Position numbers and translations under genes: made by a program | Notes under the pieces: model-generated | Databases searched by the model: none | Told to the model about the DNA's origin: nothing | Seen by the model: only the letters and a program-made list of their open reading frames with translations | Assembly (NCBI GenBank): GCA_020048595.1 | Contig: JAIFMH010000345.1 | Span: 1-8,021, forward strand | Direction of reading: 5' to 3' | Length of the DNA stretch: 8,021 nt | Source of the DNA: Bacteroidota bacterium | GTDB lineage: Bacteria; Bacteroidota; Bacteroidia; Bacteroidales; UBA4417 | In this document: in pieces, positions 1 to 6,423 of the stretch | How positions within the stretch are numbered: the first letter of the stretch is position 1 | Layout of the letters: each line of letters opens with the position of its first letter

Positions 1-52
1 ATTTATCCTTTCACTGATTATATTAAAATCCTTAACAAAAAGCTTACTTTAT

Positions 53-60
53 TATTTTTG
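53..60 (+). promoter_or_regulatory. Bacteroidota -7 promoter box for plsC
   Basis: TATTTTTG matches the Bacteroidota -7 consensus TAnnTTTG at every defined position and ends 23 bp before the plsC start codon. No clear TTTG-type -33 element lies at the usual distance upstream, so the call rests on the -7 box and its position alone. Confidence 0.45.
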
Positions 61-83
61 CAACACCAATTATTTATTACAAA

Positions 84-824
84 ATGAAGAAAATCCTCTC
101 GGTTATTCTTACTCCGGTATATCTTGTTGTTTTTGCTTCTTTACTTGTAGTGTTTCACCCTATTCAGGTAATTACCAACTGGATATGGGGATATCCTGTA
201 CGCAAACGGGTTGTAGATATATTAAATATCAGTTTATTATACGGAAGCCGGATTTTGGGAACCCGTATTACTTTCCACGGATTTGAAAAAGTTCCGGTCA
301 ACAGGCCTGTAATTATTGTGGCCAATCACCAGGGCACGCTTGATATCCCGCCTATAGTGGTAGGTTTTCGAAAAAATCATCCCAAATTCATTTCTAAAAT
401 TGAATTAGGAAAAGGAATTCCCAGCGTTTCGTACAACCTTCGACACGGCGGTTCGGTGCTAATCGATCGGAAAAACCGATCACAATCAGTGAAAGATATT
501 ATGCTTTTAGGCAAACATATCGAAGCCAACAATTACGCAGCCTGTATTTTCCCAGAGGGAACACGTACAAAAGACGGACTTGTAAAAACCTTTCAGCCGG
601 CGGGCATTGCCTCGTTAGTGCGCTCAGCACCATCGGCGGTAATTGTACCGTTTGCCATCGATGGCAATTTCGGGATTATGAAAAACGGCTATTTCCCAAT
701 GACCTTTGGCAGCCGCCTGAAATTTACCGTCCTCGATCCTATTGAACCCAAAGGCTGGGATGTAAATGAGCTAACCTTGCATATCGAAAACTCAATACGA
801 AAGGAACTGGGACAGGCTGGGTAG
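84..824 (+). CDS. plsC: 1-acyl-sn-glycerol-3-phosphate acyltransferase (PlsC/LPLAT family)
   Basis: Membrane-associated acyltransferase of 246 residues that, by family, transfers an acyl chain to lysophosphatidic acid to make phosphatidic acid in phospholipid synthesis. Residues 5-28 form a hydrophobic N-terminal membrane segment. The catalytic NHxxxxD motif is at 81-87 (His82, Asp87). The second block GSVLIDR is at 123-129, the glycerophosphate-binding FPEGTR at 156-161, and the fourth block VPFAIDG at 188-194. All four LPLAT blocks are present in order, and the length is normal for bacterial PlsC. The start fits because the hydrophobic helix follows directly and a -7 box sits just upstream. 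It appears to be transcribed alone, since 108 bp separate it from the next gene. The family also includes acyltransferases acting on ornithine lipids or other lysolipids, so the acceptor is inferred. Confidence 0.93.
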   Translation: MKKILSVILTPVYLVVFASLLVVFHPIQVITNWIWGYPVRKRVVDILNISLLYGSRILGTRITFHGFEKVPVNRPVIIVANHQGTLDIPPIVVGFRKNHPKFISKIELGKGIPSVSYNLRHGGSVLIDRKNRSQSVKDIMLLGKHIEANNYAACIFPEGTRTKDGLVKTFQPAGIASLVRSAPSAVIVPFAIDGNFGIMKNGYFPMTFGSRLKFTVLDPIEPKGWDVNELTLHIENSIRKELGQAG

Positions 825-851
825 CTGTAACAGATTTTGTCGAAAAAAAGC

Positions 852-865
852 AAAAAAAAAAAAAA
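852..865 (+). repeat. A14 homopolymer tract in a small inverted repeat
   Basis: Fourteen consecutive adenines lie between plsC and the lipoprotein gene. The tract is flanked by AGCAA (849-853) and TTGCT (866-870), which are reverse complements, so it would form the loop of a 5-bp hairpin. It ends about 15 bp upstream of the candidate -33 element of the lipoprotein gene. A tract this long could bend DNA, act like an UP element, or vary in length by slippage. Which of these applies cannot be told from one sequence. No T-tract follows directly, so it is not called a plsC terminator. Confidence 0.75.
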
Positions 866-879
866 TTGCTGAAGATTAA

Positions 880-907
880 TTGTACAACGTTTTTTTATAT
901 ATCTTCG
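880..907 (+). promoter_or_regulatory. Candidate promoter of the SprA-like lipoprotein gene
   Basis: A -33-like TTG (880-882) is followed after 17 bp by TATCTTCG (900-907), which matches TAnnTTTG except for one C. The box ends 25 bp before the start codon. The -33 element is embedded in the 8-bp palindrome TTGTACAA (880-887), which could be a small operator; this is speculative. A T7 run (890-896) lies in the spacer. Confidence 0.35.
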
Positions 908-932
908 AATTCTAAATATAAAATTTTTTATT

Positions 933-2294
933 ATGAAACATCTTATAACGACAATTGTGTTTGCATTATCCGGCCTTATCATGGTAATCTCCTGTAAAAA
1001 AGAACCAGCAGTTATTGATAGCAAACCCGATCCTGCCAGCCTGACAGATATGTTTTCGTGGAATTTTGCTTCCGTTCCACTTGAATACGCTGAATCAGAA
1101 CTTAACAATAATAAGGCATACGGTTTTAACCGTGCAAAAATCAGTTGGTATAACATAGATCCAACTATATTTTATAATAAAAGCGCCAACTTAAGGCCAC
1201 CTAATCTTTCAAATGACGATATGTCGGGGGATAATTGCAGGATAATTTATGAAAATGAATTATACCCTACCAGGGAAAACCAATATAATCAACCTCTATA
1301 CTTAAATGTTTTTAACATTGATTACTATCCTGAAGAAAGAGGCCCATGGAATTATGATACCCAGGCATCAGCCAATTCAGCCGGAATGGGAAACGATGGT
1401 AAACTTAACGAACCTACTACCCGCTGGGCAGGAATAACGAGGAAAATAGAAGTAAAAGAATTTAAAATCAACTACCTCGATTTCTGGGTGCTTGATCCTT
1501 TTACAACCTATCCGGATGCAAATGGCGAATTAAATTTTGATATTGGTGATATAAGTGAAGATGTTTTGAAAGATGGATTTTTATCAGCTGAAAATACAAC
1601 TGCAGGCGCATCATCCACAACAGCCTGGGGATTGGTTAAACCTGTTACAAACTCCAATTTATTTCCATCAGGCAATCTTTCAACTTTTGACACAGGATTG
1701 GATGAACTGTCCGATAATGACGAAACAACTTATTTCTCTGCCTATCTCAACGCAATAAATTCCATCTGTAGTCCGGCTTTCTATTCATTGGTTTACAATG
1801 ACCCTGCTAATGATGACTATCATTCCTATCTTGGCGATGACTACAACCAGTTGAATTATAAAATTAGCGACAGGTATAAAAACTTCAACAACGGGGAACA
1901 AAATTCCTTTGCCGGGACTAATAACAACAAAGTTGTTTATCAGCATACACCTAATACCGAAGATATAAATAACAATGGTGTGCTTGATACATTGAATAAT
2001 TATTCCGAATACAAGATCAAAATCAATAAACAATTGCTGCAAGTTGGCAATAATTATCTGGTTGAAATATATACAAATGATTTTCCTGTAAAGCTGGCAA
2101 ATGGCGAAGTTACATATTCAAAATTTTACCATTTCCGTATTCCATTAGCTGAATCTTCAGGCTCTTATGGTTTGCCAAACTACACAACTAATCCAAAGTT
2201 TATCCGGTTATATCTTACAGGTTTTTCCACACCTGTAAATCTGAGGTTTATTGATTTAATGTTTAGCGAAGAGGCAATCAATTACACCCATTAA
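933..2294 (+). CDS. Lipoprotein with a stand-alone SprA/Sov-like module
   Basis: The 453-residue product has a lipoprotein signal peptide: Lys3, a hydrophobic stretch to about residue 19, and a lipobox ending VIS-Cys21, followed by KKEP. No C-terminal T9SS sorting domain is visible. From about residue 41 to the end it follows, as I recall the family, the conserved non-barrel module of the T9SS translocon SprA (Sov in Porphyromonas). The pattern is NRAKISWYNIDP (66-77), ENELYP (107-112), YYPEERGPWNYD (131-142), RWAGITRKIE (164-173), DFWVLDPF (183-190), GDISEDVLKDG (205-215), GLDEL (255-259), DRYKNFN (313-319), NTEDINNNGVLD (341-352) and FIRLYLTGFSTPVNLRF (423-439). SprA proteins exceed 2000 residues and form a large barrel. 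Here the protein ends where the module ends, and no barrel strands follow. Expected location is the periplasmic or outer face of the outer membrane. A role beside the translocon (accessory part, competitor or cap) is inference. A decayed SprA copy is less likely, because the frame is intact and has its own lipoprotein signal. Confidence 0.82.
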   Translation: MKHLITTIVFALSGLIMVISCKKEPAVIDSKPDPASLTDMFSWNFASVPLEYAESELNNNKAYGFNRAKISWYNIDPTIFYNKSANLRPPNLSNDDMSGDNCRIIYENELYPTRENQYNQPLYLNVFNIDYYPEERGPWNYDTQASANSAGMGNDGKLNEPTTRWAGITRKIEVKEFKINYLDFWVLDPFTTYPDANGELNFDIGDISEDVLKDGFLSAENTTAGASSTTAWGLVKPVTNSNLFPSGNLSTFDTGLDELSDNDETTYFSAYLNAINSICSPAFYSLVYNDPANDDYHSYLGDDYNQLNYKISDRYKNFNNGEQNSFAGTNNNKVVYQHTPNTEDINNNGVLDTLNNYSEYKIKINKQLLQVGNNYLVEIYTNDFPVKLANGEVTYSKFYHFRIPLAESSGSYGLPNYTTNPKFIRLYLTGFSTPVNLRFIDLMFSEEAINYTH

Positions 2295-2357
2295 TCAGAA
2301 TCAGTCGAACAAACAATCCCATCTGATGAACAATAATTTTCTTTCGTTACGGCAATA

Positions 2358-2369
2358 CATATATATATG
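2358..2369. repeat. 12-bp AT-alternating palindrome
   Basis: CATATATATATG is a perfect palindrome in the gap between the convergent lipoprotein and dgt genes. It probably reflects AT-rich intergenic sequence. It has too little GC for a normal terminator stem and no function is assigned. Confidence 0.5.
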
Positions 2370-2411
2370 ATCAGGATTTCTTAATTGAATAAAGGAATAG
2401 TCGGCTGACTT

Positions 2412-2438
2412 CCGCATATTTCAATATCAGATATGCGG
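2412..2438. terminator. Hairpin across the dgt stop, possible convergent terminator
   Basis: A perfect 8-bp inverted repeat, CCGCATAT (2412-2419) and ATATGCGG (2431-2438), encloses an 11-nt loop containing the dgt stop codon (2427-2429). One arm therefore encodes the last dgt residues. It lies between two convergent genes, where a shared terminator is expected. No U-run follows on either strand, so it is not a classical intrinsic terminator. A smaller inverted repeat, AGTC-GGCT-GACT, lies next to it at 2399-2410. Confidence 0.35.
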
Positions 2439-3815
2439 CATTTCTATCCCTCTCAGGTTCCGGTAAAGCTTTAACGCAAACAAATCAGTCATACCCGAAA
2501 TATAATCTATTATATTCATTACCCTGGTATAGGCGTTTGAAGAGGCATCAATTTTAAACTGGGCAGACAGCAGGTTCAGCGTATTATCATGCCTGCGGGT
2601 CCTTTTGCTTTCTTCAATAAAAGCAGCTTCAATAAAATCCTCAATAAGTCCCGACATAATGCGAAAACCCGCAAGCTCAATACGAACTACTCCATCGTAG
2701 CTATAAATTTTTTCAATGGATTTTTTTGAAATAGCTTTCAGAACATCTGAGAGTTCATCGATTTTATCCAACAGCGAAACATTAAATGTTCCGTCAATAA
2801 TACTTTCCTGATTTTCGATAAATACCCTGGCGCATTTATGTGTTAAACAGTTTATTGATTTTGCTCTCAGGTAGGTTACAGCTTCGTTTTTGTCGTTTTC
2901 AATTGCGCTCAGTCTTTTTTCGAAACGCGACATATCTTCATTATCATGTTTCGCAATGATCTGCATCAAATGTTCTTTTACTTCGGAATACGAAAGGATT
3001 CCGAGCCGGTGAGCGTCTTCATAATCTATAATATTATAACATATATCGTCAGCCGCCTCAACCAGGTACACAAACGGATGACGTTTATAGACTATCATTC
3101 CTTCAACCGTGTCTGGAATCATTTTCAACTTGGCTACAACAGCAAGAAATACATCCTTATCATCGTCAAAAAAACCATATTTTTTCCGGTGAATCGCACC
3201 TTTTTTCTGTGTAGCCAACGATTCGCAGGGATATTTCAGTATGGACCCCAATGTGCTGTATGTCAGCCTGGATCCGCCAAACTGACGTCCATTGTACTGT
3301 TTTGTAAGTATCCGCAGCGTATTGGCATTCCCCTCGAAATGAGTAAGGTCATTCCACTGTTCTTTCGTAAAGAGACCCTTAAATTTCAGATCTTCCTCCT
3401 TTTGCGTATCCCGGTCAATAAAGTACTTTGAAATTGCATCTTCGCCGGCATGACCAAAGGCAGGATTACCCATATCGTGGGCCAGGCAGGCTGAAGCAAC
3501 AACATGCTTCAGGTCATATGTGTAAAATCGCTCAGCATCCGGATTCTGCTTAACTTCTTCAATATTATTTATAATTTCCTGTCCCACCATGGCACCCAGC
3601 GATCGGCCCACACTGGCAACTTCCAATGAATGGGTTAGCCTGTTGTGAACAAAAACCTCCTCCGGAAGCGGAAAAACCTGGGTTTTATTCTGAAGCCTGC
3701 GGAAAGGGCTCGAAAACACAATGCGATCCCAATCCCGTTCAAAGTCCGAACGTATTCCCTTTTCATAATTTGTTATTCCATATCTCTCATCCGAGAAGCA
3801 GTTCGTCCAGTTCAT
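2427..3815 (-). CDS. dgt: dGTP triphosphohydrolase (HD superfamily)
   Basis: Cytosolic HD-superfamily enzyme of 462 residues which, by family, hydrolyses dGTP to deoxyguanosine and triphosphate and so affects dNTP pools. The N-terminal FRRLQNKTQVFP (38-49) is the typical Dgt lead-in. The metal site is visible as His62 in HNRLTHSLEV (57-66), the His113-Asp114 pair in AHDMGNPAFGHAGED (112-126), and the distal aspartate at 256-257 in EAADDICY. THFEGNANTLRIL (158-170) is another conserved Dgt block. Length fits the shorter Dgt group of Bacteroidota (E. coli Dgt is about 505 residues). The start MNWTNCFSDERYG resembles other Dgt N-termini. It follows the 116-residue gene on the same strand by 128 bp and converges on the lipoprotein gene. 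Related dNTPases act on other dNTPs, so strict dGTP specificity is inferred. Confidence 0.94.
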   Translation of the reverse strand: MNWTNCFSDERYGITNYEKGIRSDFERDWDRIVFSSPFRRLQNKTQVFPLPEEVFVHNRLTHSLEVASVGRSLGAMVGQEIINNIEEVKQNPDAERFYTYDLKHVVASACLAHDMGNPAFGHAGEDAISKYFIDRDTQKEEDLKFKGLFTKEQWNDLTHFEGNANTLRILTKQYNGRQFGGSRLTYSTLGSILKYPCESLATQKKGAIHRKKYGFFDDDKDVFLAVVAKLKMIPDTVEGMIVYKRHPFVYLVEAADDICYNIIDYEDAHRLGILSYSEVKEHLMQIIAKHDNEDMSRFEKRLSAIENDKNEAVTYLRAKSINCLTHKCARVFIENQESIIDGTFNVSLLDKIDELSDVLKAISKKSIEKIYSYDGVVRIELAGFRIMSGLIEDFIEAAFIEESKRTRRHDNTLNLLSAQFKIDASSNAYTRVMNIIDYISGMTDLFALKLYRNLRGIEMPHI

Positions 3816-3943
3816 TAAAGTTCCGTTTAAAAAGTATTGTTTAAATGATTTGCGTTGCCATCGCTTTTCTGCATTTCACCCCGATCTGATTTGTAATCCT
3901 TGACAGCTGATGAAAGTCTCCACGCGAGTATATTTCATTCCGG

Positions 3944-4294
3944 TTATTCTGTTTGGAACTTGTTTATTATTTTTTCAATACCCTCTTTGATAGAATTTAA
4001 TTTATCAGCAAACTCCTGGGTATATGCATTTGAAGGCGCGGCAATGCTTAATGATTGTGTTTTTTGATAATCGGATAATAATATTATGGCATAGTTAAGT
4101 TCATACCTCAGTTCATTTTTATCCATGTCGGTCATCATCTCAACGGCAGTATAATTTTTATTTTCCAGGTTGGGATTCTTATTGTTTTCTCTTTCAGTTT
4201 TAAGAAGGGCGAGTAAAGTTTCGGAACGCAATTGTTTTGATCGTAAATGTTCCATTTGTGTTTCGCAGGAATTTAATACAGGCTGTATCTTCAT
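3944..4294 (-). CDS. Uncharacterised small helical protein
   Basis: I do not recognise this 116-residue protein. It has no signal peptide and no membrane segment, so it is probably cytosolic. It is rich in charged and polar residues. Its N-terminal third (10-37, rich in Glu, Gln, Lys, Arg and Leu) and its C-terminal stretch (92-114) look helical and possibly coiled-coil. The middle, around 48-77, contains VEMMTDMDKNELRYELNYAI, also likely helical. There is a single cysteine (Cys10). It lies upstream of dgt on the same strand with a 128-bp gap, so co-transcription is possible but not shown. The intact frame and a -7-like box upstream favour a real gene over chance. Confidence 0.6.
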   Translation of the reverse strand: MKIQPVLNSCETQMEHLRSKQLRSETLLALLKTERENNKNPNLENKNYTAVEMMTDMDKNELRYELNYAIILLSDYQKTQSLSIAAPSNAYTQEFADKLNSIKEGIEKIINKFQTE

Positions 4295-4358
4295 GGTTTA
4301 TGGGATTGAGTAACATCAGGTTTGATTGAAAAATAAATATGAGGCAACTTTCAGGCAG

Positions 4359-4366
4359 TAAAGATA
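4359..4366 (-). promoter_or_regulatory. Possible -7 box for the 116-residue gene
   Basis: Read on the minus strand this is TATCTTTA, which matches TAnnTTTG except for the last base. It lies 64 bp upstream of the start at 4294. I see no matching -33 element, so the call is weak. Confidence 0.25.
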
Positions 4367-4514
4367 ATTCTGAAATTTGAGAACGAGGCTATAACTTAAT
4401 TTTCAACACCAAATTTGCCATTTGCGCTTGTTCTATCCAAATACTAATTTCGAAAGAAAGAGGTATGAAAGGCTTTTCGGAAAAGTGGCAGAAACGCTTG
4501 CCAGTGGAATTTTA

Positions 4515-4556
4515 ACTTGTATAAGCAAGTAAATTCTGATTTAACTGACCAGAATT
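4515..4556. repeat. Two adjacent inverted repeats in the intergenic region
   Basis: The first is ACTTG-TATAAG-CAAGT (4515-4530), a perfect 5-bp stem with a 6-nt loop. The second is AATTCTG (4532-4538) with CAGAATT (4550-4556), a perfect 7-bp stem with an 11-nt loop. They are separated by one base. Neither has a following U-run, so an intrinsic terminator is unlikely. They could be folds of an unannotated RNA, binding sites, or chance. Confidence 0.45.
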
Positions 4557-4772
4557 ACAAATCAGCACCAGCCTTTGATAACTTTTTAAAATTTCTAACT
4601 CTCGCTGCTTTTGTATGATTTCACTCACTTACAAATACTGATGCAACCCGAATTATAATCGCATTATTCTTTTCATTTTAATATGCAACAACCTGTCTGC
4701 ATTCAACTACAAGCAAATAGATTCGTTGTCTCACCCAACTTTATTCATCACATATTCTGGGATGTTTGCTGA

Positions 4773-4805
4773 TTGTTTTATAAAAATGGAGATATCATAC
4801 ATTTG
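4773..4805 (+). promoter_or_regulatory. Promoter candidate upstream of the VOC gene
   Basis: TTG (4773-4775) and a perfect TAnnTTTG box, TACATTTG (4798-4805), are separated by 22 bp, within the broad range seen in Bacteroidota. A transcript from here would have a leader of more than 100 nt before the VOC start. A second, weaker box, TACTTTTA (4883-4890), lies closer to the gene and could be the real or an additional start site. Confidence 0.45.
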
Positions 4806-4930
4806 CCTCTTGTTTAATCTTAAATCATGAACGCAACGTGGTCTGTTTTTCTATTAAATTAACTCATTCCAAAAAGCTTTTGTACTTTTATCCGATTAAT
4901 CAAAACTGAGTAATTAAATCTCTGAAAACC

Positions 4931-5308
4931 ATGAAACTTCTCGGCCTTTCGCCCATGCTGTGGACCAAACATCTGAACCTTACTGTTGGATTCTATACCA
5001 ATGTACTTAAATTTACCTGTGACGAACTGAATGAAAAGATAGGCTGGGCCTCTGTCAGCCGCGACAATATCCAGGTAATGATTGTGGAGCCACGGCAGCA
5101 TCCTGAATTTACAGAATCACAGTTTACCGGTTCCATTTATATTCATACCGATGATGTGGACAAAGTATGGAAAGAGCTGAAGGAAAAAGTAGAAATAGTT
5201 TATCCGATCGATAATTTTGAACACGGCATGCGTGAATTTGCCATATACGATTGCAATAAGTATATGATTCAGTTCGGGCAGGAAATTGATACAGGTAAAC
5301 TGAAGTAA
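4931..5308 (+). CDS. VOC family (glyoxalase/bleomycin-resistance-like) protein
   Basis: Cytosolic protein of 125 residues with one complete vicinal-oxygen-chelate domain. The first beta-alpha unit runs from KLLGLSPML into NLTVGFYTNVLKF (16-28), the usual ...FY...LGF pattern. The second unit is GSIYIHTDDVDKVWKELKEK (67-86), followed by HGMREFAIYDCNKYMIQFGQ (98-117), the usual ReF.v.D..g..i.f pattern. His72 sits where many VOC enzymes have a metal ligand. The usual C-terminal glutamate ligand position appears to be Gln117, so metal binding is uncertain. Family members include glyoxalases, dioxygenases, fosfomycin enzymes and bleomycin-binding proteins, and the sequence does not decide the substrate. 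Resistance should not be assumed. It appears monocistronic, with a hairpin directly after the stop. Confidence 0.88.
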   Translation: MKLLGLSPMLWTKHLNLTVGFYTNVLKFTCDELNEKIGWASVSRDNIQVMIVEPRQHPEFTESQFTGSIYIHTDDVDKVWKELKEKVEIVYPIDNFEHGMREFAIYDCNKYMIQFGQEIDTGKLK

Positions 5309-5324
5309 TCCTAAAGGATTTTTA
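5307..5324 (+). terminator. Short hairpin with T-run after the VOC gene
   Basis: AATCC (5307-5311), loop TAAA, and GGATT (5316-5320) form a 5-bp stem overlapping the stop codon. The T-run 5319-5323 follows. The stem is short and AT-rich, so termination may be weak, but placement and strand fit the VOC gene. Confidence 0.4.
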
Positions 5325-5387
5325 GCTTATAAGAAAGCACGATCAAGGCTATTTTGCAAACTTCAATCGCAACCAAAATTTGTTATT

Positions 5388-6356
5388 ATGCAAAAGTTTA
5401 TAGTTTTATTGATTGGTCTTTCACTGGTATTTTCAGTGAATGCTCAGAAACACTTTCCATCTCCTTCTGAAAATCCATTCTGGACAGAAGCGCATGAAAT
5501 GATCTGGTCATGCAGTACCGGAGGTTGCTCAGGGTATTACTGTAAATGTACAACACCGATTTACTACAAATCAGATACTATCATCAACGGAATTACATAT
5601 AACAGGCTTTATTCATATGGCATTTGCCAGGGTTTGTACACTGGCGGTGCTCCTCCGCAGGGTTGTCCTTTTTTGTATAACTACCGGAATGCTGAATCAG
5701 TGTTTGCTACAATCAGACAGGATACAGCTAACAATATTGTGTACATTCTGGATAACAATGCAGAGACGATACTTTATGACTTTAATAATATTACTGTTGG
5801 GAAAGCATATCCGGAAACCTATAGCACTTTACTACAATCTGACTCTTTGATGGTGATCTCTGAAGATTCTATACTAATGGGAAACCAATATTTCATGAAG
5901 TGGGACCTTGGAGTTATGCACAATGGAACTATTGAAAATCCTGGATTTGTGAGTATTATTGAAGGGATTGGAAGCACATATGGTATAACCGCTCAGCTGA
6001 TTCCGCCATTCGAAAACGAAGATGAATTACTCTGCTTTTCGTTGAACAATACAATTTTCTATCCTGACAGTTCATATGATTGTGATAAAACTGTTGATGT
6101 GCCTGAATTCACATCCAAACCCGAATTTTATGTTTATCCTAACCCGGCTTTTAGCCATTTAACTCTAGAAACAGCCCAGGATCCGGATGAAAAGTATTTT
6201 CTAAAGATAGTTTCTTCAACCGGTTTGGTTATTTTGGAAAAGCAAATCTGCAATAAAACAACCCTTATTGATATCAGTAATTTTAACAATGGATTATATC
6301 TGATACAGTGCAATAACAGAAGTACATTTGAATCCATAAAGTTTATTAAAAACTGA
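5388..6356 (+). CDS. Secreted cysteine-rich protein with T9SS type A sorting domain
   Basis: The 322-residue product begins with a Sec signal peptide (Lys3, hydrophobic 4-16, cleavage near Ala19-Gln20). It ends with a C-terminal T9SS sorting domain from about 246. That domain shows YVYPNP (248-253), an ILEKQ strand (282-286), ISNFNNGLYLIQ (296-307) and a final basic FIKN. It should cross the outer membrane through the type IX translocon and be released or anchored at the surface. The middle is not an enzyme I can name. It carries the pattern DTIINGITYNRLYS (63-76), YDF (130-132) and IEGIGSTYG (191-199), which I recall as recurring in Bacteroidota T9SS cargo of unknown role. Ten cysteines, six of them in 42-93 (42, 47, 52, 54, 80, 93), suggest disulfides outside the cell. 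No strong promoter was found in the 79 bp upstream. Confidence 0.85.
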   Translation: MQKFIVLLIGLSLVFSVNAQKHFPSPSENPFWTEAHEMIWSCSTGGCSGYYCKCTTPIYYKSDTIINGITYNRLYSYGICQGLYTGGAPPQGCPFLYNYRNAESVFATIRQDTANNIVYILDNNAETILYDFNNITVGKAYPETYSTLLQSDSLMVISEDSILMGNQYFMKWDLGVMHNGTIENPGFVSIIEGIGSTYGITAQLIPPFENEDELLCFSLNNTIFYPDSSYDCDKTVDVPEFTSKPEFYVYPNPAFSHLTLETAQDPDEKYFLKIVSSTGLVILEKQICNKTTLIDISNFNNGLYLIQCNNRSTFESIKFIKN

Positions 6357-6387
6357 ACATAAAGCATTGCTAATAAAAAAGGTTGTG

Positions 6388-6423
6388 ATGAAAATAATCT
6401 TAAGAAAACCCATTACTGGATGA
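6388..6423 (+). other. Possible 11-codon leader ORF overlapping the racemase start
   Basis: An ATG at 6388 is preceded by AAAAAAGG at about 5 nt spacing, an unusually good Shine-Dalgarno-like site for this window. It opens an 11-codon frame whose TGA (6421-6423) overlaps the racemase ATG (6420-6422) as ATGA. This layout would allow translational coupling. The frame is too short to judge by coding statistics, so it is a low-confidence call. Confidence 0.2.

Larger units (their letters stand above)
4295..4930. other. 636-bp intergenic region without a convincing gene
   Basis: This gap separates the divergent 116-residue gene and VOC gene. I see no tRNA, rRNA, CRISPR or insertion-sequence ends. 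It holds a possible promoter for the minus-strand gene near its left end, two adjacent hairpins near its middle, and promoter-like boxes for the VOC gene near its right end. Open stretches here are short (45 codons at most) and show no family resemblance I recognise. An unannotated small RNA or a worn gene remnant cannot be excluded. Confidence 0.6.

Noticed and set aside
689..1156. 155-codon open frame on the minus strand across the plsC/lipoprotein gap
   Set aside because: It is antisense to the plsC 3' end and the lipoprotein 5' end, both well supported, and its translation is low-complexity with no recognisable family.
2946..3431. 161-codon open frame on the plus strand inside dgt
   Set aside because: It lies wholly antisense to conserved dgt coding sequence and its translation resembles no family I recognise.
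3816..3943. Short frames of 15 and 20 codons on the minus strand between the 116-residue gene and dgt
   Set aside because: Both are at chance length, with no Shine-Dalgarno-like site or recognisable product.
4395..4532. 45-codon open stretch ending in ERLFGKVAETLASGILTCISK, considered as a gene remnant
   Set aside because: It has no start codon at a sensible place, no recognised family and no neighbouring homologous frames; it is at most a remnant.
4827..4862. 11-codon frame starting MNATW in the VOC leader
   Set aside because: It is very short, has no ribosome-binding site and shows no link to the VOC start, so it is expected by chance.
5349..5356. CTATTTTG as a -7 box for the T9SS cargo gene
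   Set aside because: It is one T short of TAnnTTTG when anchored on TA, and no -33 element lies upstream, so it is too weak to list.
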